From Myotis daubentonii (Eukaryota; Chordata; Mammalia; Chiroptera; Vespertilionidae), in contig NC_081841.1 in the NCBI RefSeq assembly GCF_963259705.1, positions 94,410,559-94,474,558 on the forward strand: 64,000 nucleotides of DNA. Reading direction: 5' to 3'. Within the stretch, counting starts at the first letter, position 1; each line of letters begins with the position of its first letter. Shown here in pieces: positions 22,321 to 35,509 of this stretch. The position numbers and the translations under genes are program-made. A model generated the notes under the pieces. It saw only the letters and a program-made list of their open reading frames with translations. It was not told the DNA's origin and searched no databases.

Positions 22321-25300
22321 CCCCACCAGCCCTATGGATTGCTCTGGATGATACAGTGAGCCCGTGAATGTCTACACAGGCTTGCTGCTATATGTCCACT
22401 CTAGCTCCTTCCAGGCACTGGCAGATTCCTGGCCTCACTTAGCTCCTGAACATCCACTGGGTAGGTGCTAGGTATGTGTCTCCCTCATGTGCACTGAGCA
22501 AAAGTAACTCTGGGCCTGACTCCAGGAAAGGGAGAAGAAATAAAGCTCCCTGAAGACTGGAGGCCAGAGCTGTCCTGAGGCTTCCTAAGGCTGAGAGGGT
22601 CGGAGAAACAAAAGAGACAGAGAGACAGAGAGCCTGGCCCACCAACCCAGCCAGTGGGAGTTACCAGCTGACCCCCAGAGGCAGGGATGAACTAACTGGT
22701 GGGGGAGAGACATTCCTATGGCCTCTATGTCCAACTCCCTTAACAGATTGGCCCTGAGCCATGCACTGTGCTTGCCACCCCTCTCCTCCCAGGGGAAGAG
22801 GAAATTGCCTTGAACTCTCCTTCTCCCCCTCCCCAAGACCCACACACTCAGCTCTGGGTTGGGCAGCACCTCTTTACAGGGGTTAAGAATAAGCAAATTC
22901 TTGGGCTATTCCTGGAGCCTTGATTTTTATCATCCTTCCATTCTGGTCAATTCTGAGAGGCCAGTGGCCCGGAATGCCAGAGAGATCTGAGCCCAGTCCA
23001 CCAAACCCAAAATAACCCTACACATGCCTCTCTCAAGTCCTCATGGATTTGTCCATTTTGTATGCATGTTTTCCTACAAATGGCCTATTTTGCCCACACA
23101 CACAAAGTGCTGGAAACTCGAAGGCACCCCTGGGTGAACTAAGAAAGATGGGAGCAGGGTGCCGGGGGAGGGGAGCACACAGAATCCAGGGTTGGGAACA
23201 GAAAGTCTGGCTCCAGGCTCCTCTGCTCAACTGCCTGGAGATCCTGGGATAACCAGCCTCCGTTCCCTCAGTTATGAAACTCCCAAGCAGTGGCCTCCTC
23301 TTCCCTATAACTTCTTCTCCACCTCTGGGGAAAGGCAGCGTAAGTCCCCCTCCCAGAGCTGCAGACTCTAATAAGGAGCTCCTGCCTTAGGAGGAGTCCT
23401 GCTTCCTCCCAGAGACATTTCAAGCCCCTGAGATGATGGGGATGGATGGTTTTAAATCATGCAAGTGCGCTAAGTGTCCTGGGGAAATGGCTAAATTAGG
23501 GACAAGTTTCTTTTTATATCACAAATGCACTATTCACTCATTCAAAAAACACTGGAGTGCCCACCAGATTGCTAGGCAATGAGAAAACATGCAAAGCATC
23601 AGTGGAGGGGGAAACCAAGACCTTTGCTCTTCAGAAGGAATAGAGGGACAGAGATTGAGGTGAGCCATCAGAAATGCCCTGCCTATCAGAGCTTCCCAGG
23701 GGGCTGCACACAGATATCTGGCAGTGGGAAGGCTGCTTGGAATCCTGGTGCATGGGGAGGGTGAGGTGGCTGCAGGGTCTCAAAAACACCAGGGCCAAAG
23801 ACCAGTTCCCTATACCGCTGGGTTTAAGATGTGGCCACTCCTATGTGTCTGTTCATGACATGAAGCAAGAATATGTTTAAAGTACTTGATTTAAAGCCAC
23901 CACCACCACAAAACAGGGAAACCTGAACTGGTAAAATGACCAAGAGTCATTTGGATAAGCTGTGAGGAAGGTGGAGAATAAAATTGAGGTAACATCATTT
24001 TGATGCCAAATTAGGTATGAAATAGGGCAGTAAGACTTCAGTGGTCATCTCCTTTGAGTCCGACAGAGAAAGCTCTGGAGGCATCTACTAGCAATCTCAT
24101 TCCTTGCTATTTTCAGAGCCCACTCCTAGGGCTGTGGATGCTGCAGGACCAAACCCTGAGGGAACAGAACCAGATAAAACAAAAAGACAATTGATAGCCA
24201 GGAAAGGTTTGGGGACTCACCTCTCCCACATCAGCTGAAGCTCTCTTATCCCACAGAGCACCTGGCCCAAAAGATGCCTCAGACCCTTAAGGAATCAAAA
24301 TGCTCGGTAATTACTTGTTGATGAACTGATAGTGTGACTCCTGAGCATGCTGAAGTGGGAATCCATCCTCACAGCCGTAGAGACTCAGAAATGGTGGGTG
24401 GAGGCTGGAAGAGAAGTCTGGCACCATACAGGGGCCGCTTGGGTCTCGCTTATGGGGAATTTACCTATTATATGCTTCAAACTGGCCAACTTGGAGCAGA
24501 CTGAGGGCCTCCATCCAGTTTTTCCAATTCCTTAGCCAAAAGCATTGCTGAGGTTTCTTGTCTTGCTTGTGATGCCAGATTTCTTAAAGGTTTGCAGACA
24601 TCAACACTAAGCACTGGTGCACATGCAGCCCGTAAGCTGATCAGATATCAATAACCCTGCAACGGTAGCACAATGCTGGCCCCAAAGTCACCCAGACGCA
24701 TCAAGGTAGCTCCCAAGTGTGGTGCAGCCACTTGCCCCTCCCCACCCATGGTCCTCACCAAGTTGTCTCACTGAGCTGGGCCAATTCTCCCACAGCACAG
24801 TCAAGAAGGAAGAGAGTGACCAAGAGGCTGAGCTGTGCAGTGTGCTCTGCACTGTTGCCCAAACAGTGAACCTCTCGGCCACAAAACATTTCTTTCCCAA
24901 GAGATGCCAAGAGAGAGCAAGAAGAAAATAAAACACCAAGGGGTTTTCAAATGTGAAAGTCCACTCAGCCTTTGTTCTTATTTGATGAATGCACAAACCA
25001 CCAGGCAGATGGCAGGCGAGAGAACACCGTTGTACTAGGAAAGTGTATTTCATCAAGTCTGGCCTGAGATCTGCAGGGGGACGTAAGTTTGATGAATGAT
25101 TAGCGCTGGGAGGACTTCACCAGCAGCTCTGCTGCAGCATCCTCTCAACCAGGACTGGGGATTCCTTAACAACCAGGAGCTGGCTCTTCCCTGTCTCCTT
25201 CTGCCTCACCGCCACTGGTGAAGTCACAGGAGAGAAGAGTTACCAAGGCAGGTGATAAGAAAACTATAAAAAGAATACATTGTGGGAAGTCAAAATATTA

Positions 25301-25968
25301 AGTCCACTGTGAGTTTCCTGAGAAGGAAAAGTGAAGCCTATGAATCATACAGACCTGGGCGGTCTTATTTCACATCAGAGTTACAAGAGAATGGGGAGAA
25401 AGCCTGGAGCAGAGTAGGTACAGTATTTGTTGGGTGAATGAATGAGTGAATTCCCAGCAGAGGCCTGGATCTGCAATGACCAGCTGGCTTTCTTAAAGAC
25501 CTGTCACTCACTGACTCATTCTTCAGAGAGGCCATGATAGTTAGCAGGGGTATCCAGCAGCCAGGCTCCTGGCAGCTCCGGGGGGCAGGACGGCCCCAGC
25601 TCCACTTCTACAGCTCTAGCAACCCTAGCAGGAGAAGCTGTCTACCACAACGCTCAAATCCTAGATCACCCCAAGCCCTACCAGCATAAGTCCCACAGAA
25701 ACACAGAGAATCCACCTCAAACACCACTCCAACCCAAAATGAAGATTAAGTGTCTTGCTCCTGCTATTTTCCCTAGTTGATTCATTTGAGGCAAAGAGTG
25801 GTCTGGGAAGGGAAGGGGCCTGTACTATCTTCCAAAGATCTGTGGGGTCTATTCCCATATATTCTAATTCTCCACCTTCTGGGTACATGGAGGACTACAC
25901 ATCCATTCCCTCCCACCCTTGAACACATATACATGCCTTCGGTGTGACTTTGCCAGTCCTCCCATCAA
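22321..25968. other. Repeat-poor non-coding stretch
   Basis: This 3.6 kb holds no recognisable exon or young transposon, which is unusual for this window. Function is unknown; it lies in the presumed TSPAN9 first intron. Confidence 0.5.
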
Positions 25969-26012
25969 GAGTGGAGTCTTAAAAAAAAAAAAAAAAAAAG
26001 GAGTGGAGTCTT

Positions 26013-26286
26013 GCCCTGAATGGTGTTTCTAAGTGGTTAGAGCCTGCGCACCCAGTGTCTCAGGTTTTATTCTTGGTCAAGGGCACATACCTGGGCTGCA
26101 GGTTTGAACTCCAGGCCCAGTTGGGGTACGTGAAGGAGACAACCAATTGATGTGTGTCTCTCACACCAATGTGCGTGTGTGTCTCTCTCTCCCCCCCCCC
26201 CCCCACCCTCCCCCCTTCCACTCTCTCTAAAAATCAATGGAAAAAATATTCTTGGGTGAGGATTAACAAAAAAAAAGGGGGGGGGA
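26013..26286 (+). repeat. Ves SINE with C and G tracts
   Basis: Target duplication GAGTGGAGTCTT (26001-26012) and GAATGGAGTCTT (26287-26298). A third copy lies at 25969-25980, separated from the second by poly(A). Confidence 0.88.
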
Positions 26287-26594
26287 GAATGGAGTCTTTC
26301 CCCCAACCCTGGAGTTCCAGCTGGTGCTCTAACCAAGCAGTAGATGGATTATTCACTGTGAGACATTAGAGCCTAGATCTCAAGAGGTCTTGGAAACTCC
26401 ATTTTCACCTAAAAGGCTAGTTTCCTTGAGAATGAGAAATCATGTGGAAAAAGATCTAGCTGAGAGCAGTGCCAATCTCCAGACATGTGAGAGGCTCCCT
26501 TGGACCATCCAGGTCCTGCAGAGCCCAGTCCAAAGGGCTAACCCACATTATTGTGAGCAAATAAAATGGTTGTTGTGTTAACCTACTAAATTTT

Positions 26595-26940
26595 GAAGTG
26601 GTATATTATGCAGCCATAGATAATTTATATTAAACTCATCCAGCAAGTCTATGTAGCTATTCAGAAGAATGAGGTCATTCTATATGCACTGATGTGGAAA
26701 AGTGGCTTAAGAAGTTGCCAAACAGTAAGTACAATACAATTCTACTTATGGAAATTGATAAAGTAATAGGTGGAGAGCTGGATGTTAGTCTATCATAAAA
26801 CTACCTGAAAATGATATAAACCAAGTATTAAAGGTGATTACCTTTGAAGGGCAGGATTATAGATTTACTTTTCTATAATTTATGTAATGTTTGACTATTA
26901 TAATGAGTTTGTACTATTTTTTAGAACCAAGGTACTCTTA
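26595..26940 (+). repeat. L1 3'-end fragment
   Basis: 'tattatgcagccatag ... agaagaatgaggtcattctatatgcactgatgtgg' is typical of old L1 3' sequence. Confidence 0.65.
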
Positions 26941-28200
26941 AAAAATTCATCTTCAATTCTGCTACAAGCTAATTTTTCCTAAAAGATCCCTTTTCATCCT
27001 TCATTCTCCTGTTCAGGGACCAACACTAGCTCCCCGCGGCTAGCCTCGCAAAATCTGAACCTCCTCTGGATGGCATTCAAGGTGCCCCTCCCCTGGATTA
27101 TCTCCAGTCCAACTACCCGGGCCACACCCATCCCTACCCAGATCTCCAAGCTTGACATCCTCACTGCAACCACTCAGCGAGCCCCTACCTTTGCCTCTCT
27201 AAATTCACCTCTCCCTCAATGCCCAGCCCCAGCTCCCATGGGCTCCTCCTCGGGTCCCCAGAGAAAGTTCCAACCAGGCCTGTCCTTGATTGGATGGTGT
27301 CCTGAATTATTCTCCCTGCACTGCAGGTACTGACTGCCCCTCAAAGGAGACTTTCACAGACCAGCCAACTGGCCACCACTATCTCCAGCTTCTTGTCTAA
27401 CAGTGGGAGAGGGGCAGGTAGTTCCAACCCTCTGTGCTGCCCACAGCCAGGATGGTGGGTGATAACCATGGGCGGGCACTTCCTTCCTACCCTGCCCATT
27501 TCCAGCAGCAATCAAGTGGAAGCCAGTTCGCTAGCTGCTAATATAGAGTGACTCATGCCTTCGGGGATGTTCTCAGAGCCCCCTCCCCACACTCCAGGTC
27601 CCACATGCTGCATACGATCCAAACTCTGGCTTCAAACCTAATTGCCTTCCTGGGGGACCCAACAGCTCTTCCTCACTCAGGTCTCTGCACTCTGCATGTC
27701 CAGTTTTTAAACAAAGCTGTTTAGAATCTCCTAGGAATAAGACAAGTGGAAAATTGCAAGCGTTGACCTCTACCTTTCTCTAAAACAAAACACGTCATTC
27801 TATATGTTCACACACCCCTAAATATACACCCCCATTCAAGCCCAGCCCATCACCCTGCCCCTCAGAGCCCTTCTATAGGATTTGCCCAAGTGGGGGCTGG
27901 GGACTTGCTGAGACAGTGTCTGCTCCCTCTGTCCCTGGCACCACCACCCCTAGGGCTTATTGGAATGTTAGGCGCCTAAGCCTTAGTCTCCACACTATGG
28001 CAGGTGGCCAAGTGAAAGGGCTTAGAAGGGGCTACCAGATACTGTGTTTGAGTTTTACAATCCCTCTAAGGAGGGGGCATTCATGTCATAGATATGTAAT
28101 AATCTATTGAAAGTGCTCAGGTGGGCCTCTCAGCTGAGTCCCAGAACAATGCAGGAGAGCCCTCCCACATAAACCCATGTAGGCATACCCAGCCATGCAC
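26941..28200. other. Non-coding, nothing firm
   Basis: An L2-like flavour at 26980-27200 is not strong enough to assign. Confidence 0.4.
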
Positions 28201-28221
28201 ACTCCAGGGCAAGTATACACA

Positions 28222-28250
28222 TCCTCTCTCTCTATCTCAAGCATACATAT

Positions 28251-28284
<34 letters not shown>

Positions 28285-28318
28285 CCTCCCTCCTTCCATC
28301 CCTCCCTCCCTCTCTCTC

Positions 28319-28365
<47 letters not shown>
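28222..28365. repeat. (CT)n(CA)n compound microsatellite
   Basis: CT-rich 28222-28320, then an uninterrupted CA run at 28322-28365. Confidence 0.95.
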
Positions 28366-28367
<2 letters not shown>

Positions 28368-29639
28368 ACATGGCCACACCTTGTTCCAACCTTGCTCTGA
28401 GCATCCCCTGAGATCACTTTCCTCACCTGTCCACTGTTCTCACATGCCCTTTCACCCAGGCCTTCTCCCAGACTCTGAAACTGACAGGGGGGGAGGGGTG
28501 TGAGCACAGGTATATACACAGCCAGGGCCCTGCCTGCCAGGGTTCTAGAAGGCTATCCTATGCAATTGGATGTTGTTCAGGTTTTACAATAATATATTCA
28601 GTTTAATTTTTATTTTTAACCTGAGAAAGAGAAATTTTTCAAGTTTGCTCAAAGGTGCTGTGGGGATCAGCAGCAGCCCTAAGGTGCTAAGGCCAAGGCC
28701 CAGAACTCACCAAGATCCTGAACCAGAGGCCATGAGGCCCCTCAGTCTTCTGCAGTGACAACACGCCTCTCTAATTAATGGAGGGTTTCCAGGGGATCCA
28801 CCGAGCTGCTTGACTCTTCAGACCCCTGGACTGTTCTCCATCCCCATCCTTTCCTCTTCCCATCACAAGGTCAGATATTTTAACAAATGCTGACCGTTGA
28901 ACATAGAATTGGTCACGAGTCTCTCAGAAAGTAAGCGAGTATTCAAAGTACAATTAATTTCCAGCCACTGTAAGGGGCGAGGGTGTTGGAAGACAGGGGG
29001 AGGAAAGGGTGTGGTAAATTCAAAAGCACAGATAATAATAAACAATGGATAATCAAAAAGTACTAGTAATCTGCATAGACTGAAGCACACACACTGGGAC
29101 ACTGAAAGCCAGTGGACATGCTCCTCCTGGCTCCACCCACCCCTCCTGTGCCCCAGTCCAGTTCAGCTAAGTTTTTGGTTGTGTTTATGGTTTGAGAGGA
29201 GGGATAGGGTTTGGAAGCTGGACTTCACCCAGGCAGACACTCTTGTTTCATTATGCTGTGGCTATCATTGAAGTTGAAATTCTTAACTTGCTGTGCTGGA
29301 CCCCAGCAATGGAGCCTTCTACCTCCTAAATGCATCAGGCTGGGGCAGGAGGCAGTTAAAATGAAAGTAGCAGCAGAGCCATGAGCATTGGGTGGAAGTC
29401 AGGCAGCAAGGCCCTGCCACTAACCAGACAGGTGACCATCTCTGTAAACAACCTTCACCCTCATCCAGCTTCTATCAAAAATCAGAGCCTTGGGTTTACT
29501 CGTTAACTTTACTCTTTCCTCTTCCATCCACTTCTAGGCCAGGGCCAGAGAGCACACTGTCAGAGGAAAAGGTATCTGGAAAGCCCCAGGATTAGAAGCC
29601 AAGACTTGTGCCTTTGTCCCACCTGAGAAACCACCTCCA
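28366..29639. other. Non-coding, nothing recognised
   Basis: No exon or named repeat is evident. Confidence 0.5.
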
Positions 29640-29800
29640 TCAGAGCTGAAGGAACCTTAGCAATCGATCACCCAGCCACCCCTTCTGTGGATAGAAGACG
29701 ACTTGAAGAAAGCAAGTAACTTGCCAAAGGTCACCGAGCCTGTTAGAGGCAAAGGCAGGGGCCAGGATTAGAACCACCGGCCCGGGAGCTGGTCATCATT
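29640..29800 (-). repeat. MIR-type SINE
   Basis: 'aagtaacttgccaaaggtcaccgag ... ggccaggattagaacc' in reverse orientation. Confidence 0.65.
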
Positions 29801-30364
29801 CCAGAGGTTCAACAGCATGACAGACGAACCATAGCCCTCTGAGGCCAAAGCCATAGGAGAGGATACACTTCCTGTCTGGAAAGTCCTCCACTCAGGTCTC
29901 CCTCATTGTGGCTTCAACACAGATGCACAGAAGGACGGTCATCTGGCTAAGATGACTGGTGATGTCAGACCATGCAGGCCTCCTGGGAAGCTCCCCACCA
30001 AGTCCTCCCCCTAGGACCAGGCCCCGCAGAGTCTGTGTCATGGGACAGGATATGCTGTGAGGAGCCAGGATGTGCTGAGCAGCAAGGCCTCTCATCACTT
30101 GGCCTCAGTCCTTCCCTCCCCACCACCTGATTTTCACCAGGCTGATTTCCGTCAGCCCAGGCCCATGTGCCTGTCTGCCCTGCACAGTCCACTCACAGGT
30201 GGTACCCCAAATCCAAGAGCAGTGAGAATGAAAGTGGACACCCATCCAGGTCCCAGGGAGGGGGGAAACTTAAAATGGGAGTTTCCATATTCCTGCTGCA
30301 GCAGCTCAAGGCAGGCCCTACCCAGGACCTTATGACAACAGCCAGCCAAGGTTTGCAGTAGGAC

Positions 30365-30545
30365 AGGCAGCGTGGCAGCCAGCCTGCCTAGGTTTGAACC
30401 CTGCAAGTCTCTGACCAGCTCTCTCCGTAGCTGCTGCCTTTATACAATGGGGGGAAATGACAGCTACCTCCCTGGACTCTTGTGAAAATTAAGTGAGATT
30501 TAAATTAAGATTAATACACTTTAAATAAATTAGCTGTGGACATAT
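30365..30545 (+). repeat. MIR-type SINE
   Basis: 'aggtttgaaccctgca ... ctgaccagc ... acaatggggggaaatgac' follows MIR. Confidence 0.6.
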
Positions 30546-32261
30546 GTAAAGAGTCTGAAACTGTGGCTCATGAGGATAGTGACAAATATAAATATTGGCA
30601 ACCCAAGTACAATGTGCAAACATGGCAGGACAATAAGGTTGGTGGCCACTCCTGGAACACCAAATAATTTCTGCTGGAACTTAGAGAAGGGAATATTTTG
30701 GCAGGATAAGCTACCAGCCAGCACCATCCTTTCCGCAACCACCACCCCCACTGCCACACTGCTAGATTCTTAGAAGGTGGAAGATTTACAAATTACTCAG
30801 CAGGAGGAAGCCACAGAATACAACACACAGAAAGTAAAACATAAGAAGAACGGGGTCTGTAAACAGCAACCCTAGGGAACCTGAATCAGCACCATCCACA
30901 CAGGCTGCCTAAGGTAGCTCCACAGGGTCTGGAAGAACAAGTGCTGGAAACAGAGCAAGACCCCAGGAGTCTGTAGGAGCAGAGAAGAGGATCTTGATGA
31001 GGGTCCTGGCAGAGGGTGCCACCTGGATGGCCAGGGGCATTCCTGTAGCAGCCAGTGCAGAGGAATAAGAGTTAGGTAGCATTGGCCAGATTCCCACAGA
31101 TGCTTTTCTGAATGGCTGGTGGGAGGTCCTTCACCCTAGCTCCCAAGGCTGCTGGGAGGAGACAGGAAACAGGAAGTTACAGGCCTCTCCTGCTTCCCTA
31201 GGCTTCCTCCTTAAAATCAGGGTGGTTCTCCAAGGAAGAAATTAAGAATACTGCTAGCTGCCAATCAGAAACAGTAGGGAGGAGGATCTCTCTCCTGGCC
31301 CCCAAAGCCCAAGTTAAGGAGCTTATCACTTCCAAGTCAAGTGCTAGGGCAGAGAGACAGTCTAAAAAATATCAGTATCCTATGTTATGCTCCCTCCCCA
31401 ACTCACAGTTAAAGGACAAAAGAGACTTTGACTTCAGTTTATAACACAAAGACTTTCTAAGGCCCCACCACAATGGACCCAGACCAACACTGACCTGTTT
31501 TCTTTGAATTTCCTACAAGCACCTTGGCTGCTGACAGATAAGATCCCAGGATATTCCTGCAGGAAAACAAAAATTAGGTCACACTTCTCTGTGTAGCCAC
31601 TCTAGGGTGAATGTTGTCCAGCAGTGGCCGCTCTTTGGGGCAGCAGTCTCCCGTCAAGAACCCATTCATTCAATAGGTGGAGAAAGCCAGAAATGGCCCA
31701 CTGGTTCCAGCTGCTGTGCCCATTCCACTGAGCTGGTGGTGGGTGCCTCAAGCATTATTAGCAGAACCCAAGCTCTGGAAAGACCACTGTGATCAGTGAT
31801 GTCTGGTATGGGCAGTTATGTAAGAGTACCCATGTCATCTCTGAGGTAGGCCCCGGGCACCCAAAGATTTAATGTTTGTAATTTTGATCACTCACAAGCA
31901 ACCCAGAGTTTCAAGAAATGTAAAAGTGTGTAACTTTACTGAGACACGAGTTTGATTCATATATCCTAGGTGGCTGATGTAAAGAACAGGCCACTTTGTT
32001 TTCATCTCCACCACATCCAAAGTACTATTGTGGAGCAATAAAAACTTGGTGGAAAATGGCCATCAAATGAGAGATGAAATTGTAGCAGAAGTTTAAAGGG
32101 TAGTTAATTTGGGGTGTAAAGATATACACAGGAAACACTTGGCTCTGTGGAAACATGACTCTGGAGAAATCCAGGCCCATGTAAAAATATTACTGTGGAT
32201 GCAAATTTGGGATTCTAGAAGGTACAAGATTATTTTCGGTGGAGGGAATGGCAAAATGGTT
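30546..32261. other. Non-coding, nothing recognised
   Basis: Only chance reading frames are present. Confidence 0.5.
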
Positions 32262-32975
32262 TCATATTTTTATTGAAATATAATTGACATATAAATTATA
32301 TTAGTTTCAGATATACAAATAATTATTTGATATTTGTGCATATTAAAAAATGACAACCACATAAGTCTAGTCAACATCCATCAACATACATACATAGTTA
32401 CAATTTTCTTTTCTTGTGATGAAAACTTTTAAGATCTATTCACTTACCAACTTTCAAATATACAGTACAGTATTATTAACTACTAGATGCCTGGTGCACA
32501 AAATTCATTCATGGGTAGGGTCCCTAGGCCACGCTGACACCCGCCTTCGCCAGCCTGGCGCCCCTGCTCGCTGGCCCCGCCTAAGTGGGCTCCCCCATCA
32601 CCCTGCCTCTGCCACTGCTGGTCTCCGCCTCCCCTCTCCCTCCTTCCCCGCTGCCACCTGCTCACCAGCTGGCCCCACCCCCCACCACCACCACCACTGC
32701 CACTGCCACAGGTCGCCTCCCTCTGTGGGGCAACCAGTGGGGCGATGGGGGAGTGCCCCCACTGGCACCTGCCTTGGCTGGCCTGGGGCTTGCAGGCTGG
32801 GGGGCAGCTCCTGTGTTAAGCATCTGCCCCTGGTGGTCAGTATGCATCATAATGATTGGTTGTTCCATTGGTAATTCTGCCATTTGGTTGATTTGCATAT
32901 TAGGCTTTTATTATATAGGATAGGATAGTCACCATGCATACATTACATTCCCATGACAAGACTAATTTCTTGAAA
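32262..32975 (-). repeat. L1 3' end, split by a Helitron
   Basis: 'tttttattgaaatataattgacatat ... tattattaacta' at 32262-32482 resumes after the Helitron with 'tagtcaccatgcatacattacattccc', the expected next L1 sequence. Confidence 0.8.
32483..32920 (-). mobile_element. Non-autonomous Helitron, 438 bp
   Basis: CTAG at the left end and TCCTATATAATAAAAGCC on the minus strand at the right; target A|T. It carries (CCA)n-rich sequence at about 32680-32705. Confidence 0.88.
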
Positions 32976-33089
32976 TGTCAGGGGTCCACACTGTGCCTAC
33001 TCTGTGTCTCTCAGCAGTGGGTACTGGGCCAAGGAGAACATAGAGGTGATTAGAATCTAAGCCTGAAGGAGCTTACAATCTAATTAGAG

Positions 33090-33312
33090 CAGCGGTTCTC
33101 AACCTGTGGGTTGCGACCCCTTTGGGTGTCGAACAACCCTTTCACAGGGGTCGCCTAAGACCATCGGAAAACACATATATAATTACATCTTGTTTTTGTG
33201 ATTAATCACTATGCTTTAATTATGTTCAATTTGTAACAATGAAATTGGGGGTCACCACAACATGAGGAACTGTATTAAAGGGTCGCGGCATTAGGAAGGT
33301 TGAGAACCACTG
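33090..33312. mobile_element. SPIN-like hAT element, 223 bp
   Basis: Starts CAGCGGTTCTCAACCTGTGG and ends GGTTGAGAACCACTG. Perfect 8-bp duplication AATTAGAG at 33082-33089 and 33313-33320. The sequence matches non-autonomous SPIN (Space Invader) elements as I know them. Confidence 0.92.
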
Positions 33313-33369
33313 AATTAGAGAAACTATGATACTCACTAGAACAGCAAGTGGCACTGCATCTTCCCAATG

Positions 33370-34140
33370 ATGCTCAGAATCCATTTCAATCCCCCTTCAT
33401 CCTTTCCTTACCACCCTAGCCAACCAATTCACAAACTGTCTCAATCCTTCTTCCAAAATGTCTCAGGTTCAGTCCTTTCTCTCCATTCCTCACAGCTATC
33501 CTGCCACTCTCCCCACCATGATCTCCCCTCTTAACAGACCCCAGACTCACACACCGGAGGCCTAGCCCTGCTTCTGTAACCCCTATTCAAAACCCTGCCA
33601 AGTTCCCAGGGCCTCCCAAGGAGTACACATGGTGGGCATTCACCTTCTCTTGAATGAATGGACAGATGAAATTCCTTGGCTGGACATTTGAAGCTGCCTA
33701 CAATATAGCCATTAGCTCCCTATCTAGTCTTTTATTTCCCTGCTCCCCTTCGTATAACCCACTCACTGGCCCACCTATGCTATTCACACACCCCAACACT
33801 TACTTAGTGCCTTTCCTCAGGTTGGTTCCTCCTCCCTTCTGTTGAAATGCAAGCCACCCTTCAAAGTTTATGTCAGATACCACCTGCTACATGAAGCATT
33901 CCTCCAGAATCAGGGTGACTTATCCTGCTGTTTGAACCCACATTCTCCTCTCACAGCCACTCACCTTATAGTCTGAATTGTCACTGTTGAACCCCTTTCT
34001 TAACCCTTTACTGCACTATAAGCCCCATGAAGACAAGGACCTTTACCTTTTTACCTTTTGCATCACCAGAACTTAGCACAGGCTCTTGTACTATGACACA
34101 TACATACTAAGTATTCATCAAATTCACTGAAGAATCATCC
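33370..34140 (+). repeat. L2 LINE 3' end
   Basis: 'tatgtcagataccacctgctacatgaagcattcc ... cactataagccccatgaagacaaggacc' is the L2 3' pattern. Confidence 0.7.
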
Positions 34141-34179
34141 CATGTAATATATAAAAGCCAGGAGAGATGAAGACAAAAA

Positions 34180-34560
34180 ATGTCATAGGAGCTCCAAAGA
34201 AACTTTTAGGATAGGTGGCCAGGGAAGGTTCCATGAAAGAGCTCAGACATGAGTAGGGTCTTGAAAGAGGGAAAGGAGGACTGGGGAGGAGCATTCCAGG
34301 AAGATGGGACAGTATGAACTAAAAGACGAAGAAGGAATGAGCCAAGCATGCTTGGGAGATCCATCTGACTAGAACTGAGGGTTCCTGGAGGGAGACCAGT
34401 GGGAGATAAGGCTACACAGGCAGGCCTGGAATGGAGAAAAAGGATGTCAGTGCCAGGCTATGGCACTTGGATTAGATCCATTCCCTCAGTCACTGGGGAC
34501 GACAACCACAGCAGGCCTGGGCCTTAATAGTAGAAAAAAAGAAGTCTTGTTCCAAGCATA
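34180..34560. repeat. Ancient interspersed repeat, family not named
   Basis: 'ccagggaaggttccatgaaagag ... tcttgaaagaggg ... cattccaggaagatgggacag' is a pattern shared by many mammalian loci; I cannot assign the family with certainty. Confidence 0.4.
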
Positions 34561-34589
34561 TTAGTCTAGTCTCCTCAGCTAGAGTATAA

Positions 34590-34800
34590 ATAACAGCCAC
34601 CATCTTCAGCACACCTGCTATGTAGAAGGCCCGAAGCTTCATGCTTCACATACATTACCTCATTGCTCCTCCCAAGGCCTGAAAGACTGCTATTGTTATC
34701 CTGACTTTGCAAGCAGGAAACTAAAGCTATGAGAGGTGAAGGCACTTGCCCAAGGCCTCACCAGCTCGCTCATTCACTTAACAACACTCCAGTGCTGGAG
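34590..34800 (-). repeat. MIR-type SINE
   Basis: 'ctattgttatcctgactttgca ... ggcacttgcccaaggcctca' in reverse orientation. Confidence 0.65.
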
Positions 34801-34934
34801 TTAAACTCAGGGATGAGGACCGGCACACTGGCCAGCTACCCCTGGCCCAGAGGCTTCCCACTTAAGCTGAGCTGCTTCTCCTTAACTCCTCAAAGGCAAC
34901 ATTTGTTAAGCACATAGTAGGAGCTGAATAAAGC

Positions 34935-35135
34935 ACAGTAAGTAGGATGGAGGTTGCCAAGGGCTGGGGGAGGGAGAAATGAAAAGTTACTGTTTAATGG
35001 GTATACGGTTTCAGTTATGCAGATGAGAAAGTTCTGGAGATCTGATGCACAATGAATATACTTAATGCAATTGAACTGGACATTTTAAAATGTTTAAGAT
35101 GATAAATTTTGTGTTTTTTACCACAATTAAAATTT
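34935..35135 (+). repeat. L1 3'-end fragment
   Basis: 'ggaggttgccaagggctggggg ... aaagttctggagatct ... aattttgtgttttttaccacaatta' is the old L1 3' UTR. Confidence 0.75.
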
Positions 35136-35364
35136 TTTTTCACTTATTAATTGTCTGATTGGCTGCCAATATGATCTTATACTGCTAATTATCTGGTGCC
35201 AGCAGAGACTCTAGAAAGATTTTACCCCAATAACCCTCCAAAACAGAAATTTGGAAAGAGGAGGTAATGTGCCCATTGCTGCACACATAGGTGGCGTTGA
35301 GGCTAAGATCCTCCAGCTCAATAGAGAAAAATGGCAGATGGCAGCAAAGCACAATAGGAAAGCA

Positions 35365-35491
35365 CAAGGCATGATGGGTCAGAGGCCACAGGTTCAAGTT
35401 CTATTTCTTCCACTTAATGAGTTCTGTGACCTCAAAGAAGTAATTTATTCTCTCTGGGCCTCATTTTCCCAACCTATAAGAAGGCAATTAA
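35365..35491 (+). repeat. MIR-type SINE
   Basis: 'ttctgtgacctcaaagaagtaa ... gggcctcattttcccaacctataa' is the MIR core; a Ves inserted at its end. Confidence 0.68.
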
Positions 35492-35509
35492 AAATAACAT
35501 ATACTTTAG

